NCBI GenBank assembly: GCA_905397405.1
Contig: CAJPVJ010000552.1
Span: forward strand, 1 to 23,215
DNA: 23,215 bases
Direction: 5' to 3'
From: Oppiella nova
Taxonomy: Eukaryota; Arthropoda; Arachnida; Sarcoptiformes; Oppiidae
Shown here: positions 19,201-23,215 of the stretch, piece by piece
How positions within the stretch are numbered: position 1 is the first letter of the stretch
How the letters are laid out: each line of letters starts with the position of its first letter
The notes under the pieces: model-generated
The model's input: the letters and a program-made list of their open reading frames with translations, nothing else
Database searches by the model: none
Told to the model about the DNA's origin: nothing
Translations under genes and position numbers: made by a program

Positions 19201-22200
19201 ATTCAACAAAAGGATATACCGAACAGAACTATATTCATGTTTTTAGAGGCAATTAAGGTTTGTGAGCAATTAAATAACATAATTGATTCAAATGTTTCAA
19301 TTTAAAATATAATTCATTTATTTATAGGATTAAATTAAATATCATTTTTATATTCATTAAAATTATAAAAATTATTTGATTGTTTTTAATTATTAAAATT
19401 TAGTTGAAATAAGAAAAGATTATAAAATGATGGCTAAATATTAAACTCAATGTTCTCAATTTTTAAAATTTAATTATAAATATACCTTATAATCCTAAAC
19501 TGCATTTTTATAACACAAGCATTACTGTATAATTTATAAATTCAAATTACAATCAATTCACATTATAATAAAGAATATTCTTATATACAGTAGAACTTTA
19601 AGAATTTTAATTTAATTAATTTAAGTGATTAATAAAAATATATATTTAAGACAAAACTTAATTTAAATTAAATGTGTTAGGCTATCACTAATACCATTAA
19701 TACATTACTATTATTAATTATTAATATTGTATACTATATCACTGATAAGTTACAATGGTGTAATTTAAAGTTTTTATAATCTTAAACAATGAACAGATTC
19801 TAAAATAATAATAAATATAATATTAGGGAATTTGAAGTAAACAACGATTAAACACTAAACATAATAAAACTCAAATGATTGCTACTTCAACAAATTACAC
19901 AAACTATAAAATTAAAATTGTATATATCATTGAAATCAATTAGTACAACAATCAATATTCTTTAAAATATTTTTAATTAAATCATGCGTTACAACTTGAT
20001 TTAATTATTAAAAATACCATCAGATAAATGTATCGATTATCTGGCAATCAATGTATTTTATACATCGATTTAAAACTCGTAATTGTTTCTGAAGTATAAA
20101 ATAATTGCAAATTTTATAGCTTTTATGTTTAACCACTAATTAAAGATTTTACTCTTCATTCCGTATCAATTACAACATATTATTAGTCTTTAATGTATTA
20201 ATTTTCATTCATTTCTTACATAACTATTACACATTGATTGCTATAATTAACTCTATGCTATTTTACATGCTATCATATTTGCCTATTCATTGAACACTAC
20301 AATGTATTTGATTGACAATTAAATAGTTAAAATATTACAAAACATTATGAAACTAATAAAAATCAAAAACACTATAGGATCAAGAAATTGTTTTATATTT
20401 TATATCTGCTGTCACTCCGAAATGTTTTGCAAATACAAAATTATAGCAAATCTTATTTTTATAAATTTTCAAAAATAAAGTTATGTGTCATTCAATGGAA
20501 TTCAAAGTAAGTTATAAACAAATTTATCAATGAATTGATCAGCAAATGCTATACAAAGCAATTAATTGGAGATATAATCAAATCATTTATCTAAATATGA
20601 ATACTTCAAAGCCTACGCATAGGGACGACAGCATAAAAAGTCAATTCAATGCTAACCACTTATTTAATAATGTTTTAAGTCTTAAAATATAAATGGAAAA
20701 TAAGTTCAATTATGTAAACAATTACAATATATAAATTGCTGTAATTGTTATTCAAATAATTGCACTAAATTTTATTTTTATAGTAATAAACAAAAATGTC
20801 TAAAAATATGGTACTCAAATTATTAATGATTATCAAAAATCTACTATAAAATCATTACAACATTAGTTATGGGAATAATTATATATTCATAAAAGTATAC
20901 ATTAAATTGTTTCCATTCTTAAAGTTTTTGTCTTATTTTTCATTTGTTCACACGATATGATCAAAACATTTATCAAATAATTTATTCACAAACTCCAGAA
21001 TTAGTGCTAACGAGTAAGACATGAAAAAGGCTATAGAATTACAATTAATCAAACCATTCATTTACACACGATTTTAGATTAATAAACAAAAACAATAAAT
21101 GTCTTGTTTTTTGCAACCATTGCCACAGGCATAGGGCTAACGCTTTGACCATTAAATATATAGATCTTATAAGTTATTAAACATTTGTTACTATTATCCT
21201 CTAATTATATCATATAATGATTTGTTTTAAGCAAAATTGCTTCTCAACTCCAATTTGTTTGAGCGCTTAAACTGTCGACTCGAGTATTGCCACCTCTCAG
21301 ACAAACACTCCATTACTATTCAATTAGACCACTGACTCTAACTCTAACCTAACTTTTCAAACATTCAAACATTGGTTCAACTATTAAACTAACTTAATAT
21401 TATAAGTTTAGTTTAATAATGTTTGTTATAAGTTATAATAACATACTATGCATTTTTAAATACCTGTATTTCCAATTTAATTGATTATAATTCAATTGAA
21501 CTAAACATTATTAACAGATATATAAAGTTTGTTGAGTTATATAACTAATCGACAAAAACATATGAATTGGACTGAGATGTGGAGAAGTGGTGCGCGGCTT
21601 ACCATTGGGTTTGAGGGCGCGATTGGCGGACGAGATGGTGAGCCAAGGATGCGGTAAATCGAGAAACAAAGCGTCGAAATACTCGGTGTACGCAAAGCCA
21701 TCGCAACACACATCCCGGTGCTCAGCGGTGATGATATCACTTAATCCGTGGTCAGCGAACTCTTGTCGGGCGGTCGCAGCCCTCTCCTCGTGGAAGTCAT
21801 ATGTGACGAGTCGGCCGTTGGGTGCGATGGTTCTGGCGATGGCGTGGGATAGGGATCCACTGCCAGTGCCGGCCTCGCACACCACGCTTCCAGGCCTGAG
21901 GTCGAGTTGGGTGCAGATGAAGGAGATGTCAGTGGTGTAGAGGATCTGAGTTCTGTGCGGAAGACTCAATGTCCACAACTCTGGCGTTGAATGCAATAAA
22001 TGGACGAAACCTTTGGCGCACTGAAGGGCACAGCCATAGGGCTTACCGATGATCTGGTCGTGTCTTAGGGCGCCGTATTTGGTCTGGAAAGTGGATCCAG
22101 TGGTGACCCGAATGGGGTATATGTTGGTTGGACTCAAGTATACGAATAGTGTGTCTCCGACACCAACCAAACGCTTATATGATATGAAACTCTGCGCCAT
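13495..22200 (-). CDS. Trmt61a: tRNA (adenine-58-N1)-methyltransferase catalytic subunit TRMT61A, three exons
   Basis: This is the catalytic subunit of the nuclear TRMT6-TRMT61A complex, which methylates N1 of A58 in tRNAs (including initiator tRNA-Met) using S-adenosylmethionine. Exons on the minus strand are 22200-21603, 13929-13766 and 13704-13495, encoding 323 residues; human TRMT61A has 289. An N-terminal beta domain (residues 1-60) is followed by STPELWTLSLPHRTQILYTT, then the SAM-binding motif VVCEAGTGSGSLSHA (106-120). ALFLDLPHPW follows, with Asp181 at the position of the known catalytic-site aspartate, then GGRICCFSPCVEQVQKTC, and GHTGFLTVAVKYQ at the C terminus. The extra length is an acidic, Ser-rich insert before GHTGFL. 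The ATG at 22200 is chosen because an in-frame TAG lies six codons upstream. The gene is convergent with the dys homologue. Confidence 0.96.
13766..13929 (-). CDS. Trmt61a: Trmt61a exon 2: late Rossmann-fold segment
   Basis: The minus-strand acceptor tttgtataacag precedes GC, which completes Gly200. Then 54 codons encode GRICCFSPCVEQVQKTCAAL and the region ending YQFSSTK before the donor gtaatgg. This matches human [21 protein letters not shown] very closely. The exon ends in phase 0. Confidence 0.96.
14052..14084. repeat. Short imperfect tandem repeat (tacttaata)
   Basis: The word acttaata recurs three times at short intervals (tacttaatacc, tacttaat, acttaatact) in the Trmt61a intron. It is a low-complexity microsatellite-like tract. 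Confidence 0.6.
15658..15682. repeat. Small inverted repeat in a GC-richer patch
   Basis: GGCCGA and TCGGCC flank nine bases (ggccga tggcatcac tcggcc), within a less AT-rich segment (about 15560-15770) of the Trmt61a intron. The six-base stem is short and no function can be assigned. Confidence 0.4.
16238..16265. repeat. (CT)14 microsatellite
   Basis: Fourteen uninterrupted CT dinucleotides in the large Trmt61a intron. On the transcribed minus strand this is a purine-rich (GA) tract of the type bound by GAGA-factor-like proteins in arthropods; any regulatory role is inference. Confidence 0.97.
17052..17111. repeat. Two tandem 30-bp units
   Basis: ggccatcatactggtcatca... at 17052-17081 is followed by a second unit at 17082-17111 that differs at two positions. 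Because the unit is a multiple of three, the minus-strand frame shows a ten-residue repeat (LTSIDGQYDG / LTTIDDQYDG) within a 92-codon open frame (17289-17011). That frame has no recognisable relative. Confidence 0.9.
18216..18257. repeat. Inverted repeat with 9-bp arms
   Basis: AAAGTCGTG (18216-18224) and CACGACTTT (18249-18257) are exact reverse complements separated by 24 nt. They lie in a less AT-rich patch of the Trmt61a intron. Confidence 0.5.
21603..22200 (-). CDS. Trmt61a: Trmt61a exon 1: N-terminal domain and SAM-binding core
   Basis: It starts at the ATG at 22200 (MAQSFISYKRLVGVGDTLFV) and encodes 199 codons plus one base of Gly200. It includes LWTLSLPHRTQILYTTDISF, the glycine-rich SAM loop EAGTGSGS (109-116), and LDLPHPW with Asp181. 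The exon is clearly richer in G+C than the flanking DNA. A GTG at 22215 is also in frame, but an in-frame TAG is directly upstream and eukaryotic initiation favours ATG. Confidence 0.96.
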
Positions 22201-23215
22201 AGCCAACGCAAACACCTATTCTTCGGGAGTCGTGACTCGAGTCATGTCTTGTTGTGATCAGTGATTCACGAATAGAGATGTGTTTGAGTCATGTGTTGAC
22301 CACTTCTTGCAAATCATACAAAACCTATTCAATAGACAACCGCTTAAGACATGAGTTCACAAACATGTGTTCAATAGTCCATAGAATGCCTAATATTCAC
22401 GACTTTTCATGATTTACACAAACATTACAACACATTGTCTCCACTCATGTTCACACAAACACACCAAACGCTACCCACAATCGCCACAAACTTTTCATGA
22501 AAACTGTATTTCCCTCTATTATATCGTATTCACGAAATCATATGTTTCTCAATACATAACAACTGAAAACGTGAATCACTTGCAAACCAATGTTTTGCAC
22601 GTATTTGTTTAAATGCATACAATTTAATACAACACTAATTGCTAAGAATTTTACACTATTTGCAGTAATATACACAATAGACACCTACTTTTATACAACA
22701 AAAATGTTCAAGCAATAATGTGTTTAGTTTAGCAGTTATTGCAACTTTTGACAACTTCATAGACCATACAATCAAATGCATTGTAAATATTCTCGATATT
22801 TATTCACTTAAATATATATTTTATAATTTAAATTCTATATTAATTATGTGGACTACCTGGCTATTTTAGTTGAGCCTAGAAAGTTTTGAAGGTGTGTCCC
22901 TAAAATAAAATTTTGAAACTACATACTAGTAGAAACCAAATTAATACCATATATGAAATAGTTGCAAGTACTGTATAAATTAATATTGAAAATCTATAGA
23001 ATATTTAAAAAATTGTATCGCACCAAGTTAAATAGTTATGAAACTTATTGATTAATACAGTTAACTGTATGAAATGAAACCATCCTAATCATATACAGTA
23101 CACAGATTATAGATTGTTGCACCCATCTATAAATATAAAACATAAATTATATTAAGTATTTGCTAAATATTATATTAAGAATTACTGTATAGTGTATTTT
23201 CTGAAAAAGTTAACA
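22201..23215. other. Trmt61a: 5' flank of Trmt61a: probable 5' UTR, promoter and upstream DNA
   Basis: The first 60 nt upstream of the start codon are less AT-rich and contain a 12-bp palindrome (22233-22244) overlapping GAGTCGTGACTC. Beyond about 22600 the sequence is AT-rich with no gene-like frame; 67- and 71-codon frames on the plus strand are not protein-like. No TATA box with a convincing initiator could be singled out. Confidence 0.5.
22233..22244. promoter_or_regulatory. Trmt61a: 12-bp palindrome upstream of the Trmt61a start codon
   Basis: TGACTCGAGTCA is a perfect palindrome 33 nt upstream of the ATG. It contains CTCGAG (an E-box variant, CANNTG-like only loosely) and two half-sites resembling TGAC/GTCA bZIP half-sites. 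It overlaps a second palindromic arrangement (GAGTC-GT-GACTC, 22227-22238). It may be in the 5' UTR or the core promoter. Confidence 0.3.

Larger units (their letters stand above)
13930..21602 (-). other. Trmt61a: Trmt61a intron 1 (7,673 nt)
   Basis: The donor (AATG|gtaagcc, minus strand) and acceptor (ataacag) are both good. The intron cuts between Asn199 and Gly200, inside the methyltransferase fold. The interior is AT-rich and becomes very AT-rich from about 18800 to 21200. It has a (CT)14 microsatellite, a 30-bp tandem repeat, small inverted repeats and a tacttaata repeat near 14052-14084. Less AT-rich patches occur at about 15560-15770, 17020-17170 and 18180-18260. Open frames of up to 92 codons occur, but none resembles a known protein, so no nested gene is annotated. 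Confidence 0.85.

Noticed and set aside
21587-21940. 117-codon plus-strand frame opposite Trmt61a exon 1
   Set aside because: It is a shadow of the conserved methyltransferase exon on the minus strand.

Overview
This is an AT-rich (roughly 70% A+T by eye) stretch of a eukaryotic, most likely arthropod, nuclear genome. The evidence is GT-AG introns of 61 to about 7,700 nt, intron-split genes, AATAAA-type polyadenylation signals and no bacterial-style gene packing. Protein resemblance fits an arthropod best. A chelicerate such as a mite is a guess from base composition and mixed intron sizes, not something the sequence proves. No previously undescribed system is evident. The window holds two convergent conserved genes in repeat-bearing non-coding DNA.

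Left side (1-2184): two nearly identical 1,092-bp units in direct tandem, with no coding capacity. They probably lie in an intron or the 5' flank of the first gene.

Plus strand (2526 to 11147 or 12070): a bHLH-PAS transcription factor of the dysfusion/NPAS4 family, reconstructed from exons whose phases all agree. The exons supply the linker, PAS-A, PAS-B, the conserved block after PAS-B, and a long low-complexity C-terminal region rich in His, Ser, Pro, Thr and Gln. The start codon and bHLH exons are not visible and are presumably left of the window. Either the last large exon reads to a stop at 11145-11147, or it splices at 11016 to a small terminal exon ending at 12070. Family knowledge: Drosophila Dysfusion partners with Tango/ARNT and acts in tracheal fusion cells and leg joints.

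Minus strand (22200 down to 13495): a complete three-exon gene for TRMT61A, the catalytic, SAM-binding subunit of the tRNA m1A58 methyltransferase. Exon 1 carries most of the Rossmann fold. A 7.67-kb intron follows, then two short exons close to the 3' end of the dysfusion homologue. The two genes converge; nothing in the sequence suggests a functional link between them.

The remaining DNA (large introns, the region between the two 3' ends, and the 1-kb flank upstream of Trmt61a) is AT-rich, with microsatellites, small tandem repeats, hairpin-like inverted repeats, a GC-rich island at about 6501-6660, and a possible short element bounded by 12-bp inverted repeats (5947-6291). No tRNA, rRNA, CRISPR array or intact transposon was recognised.
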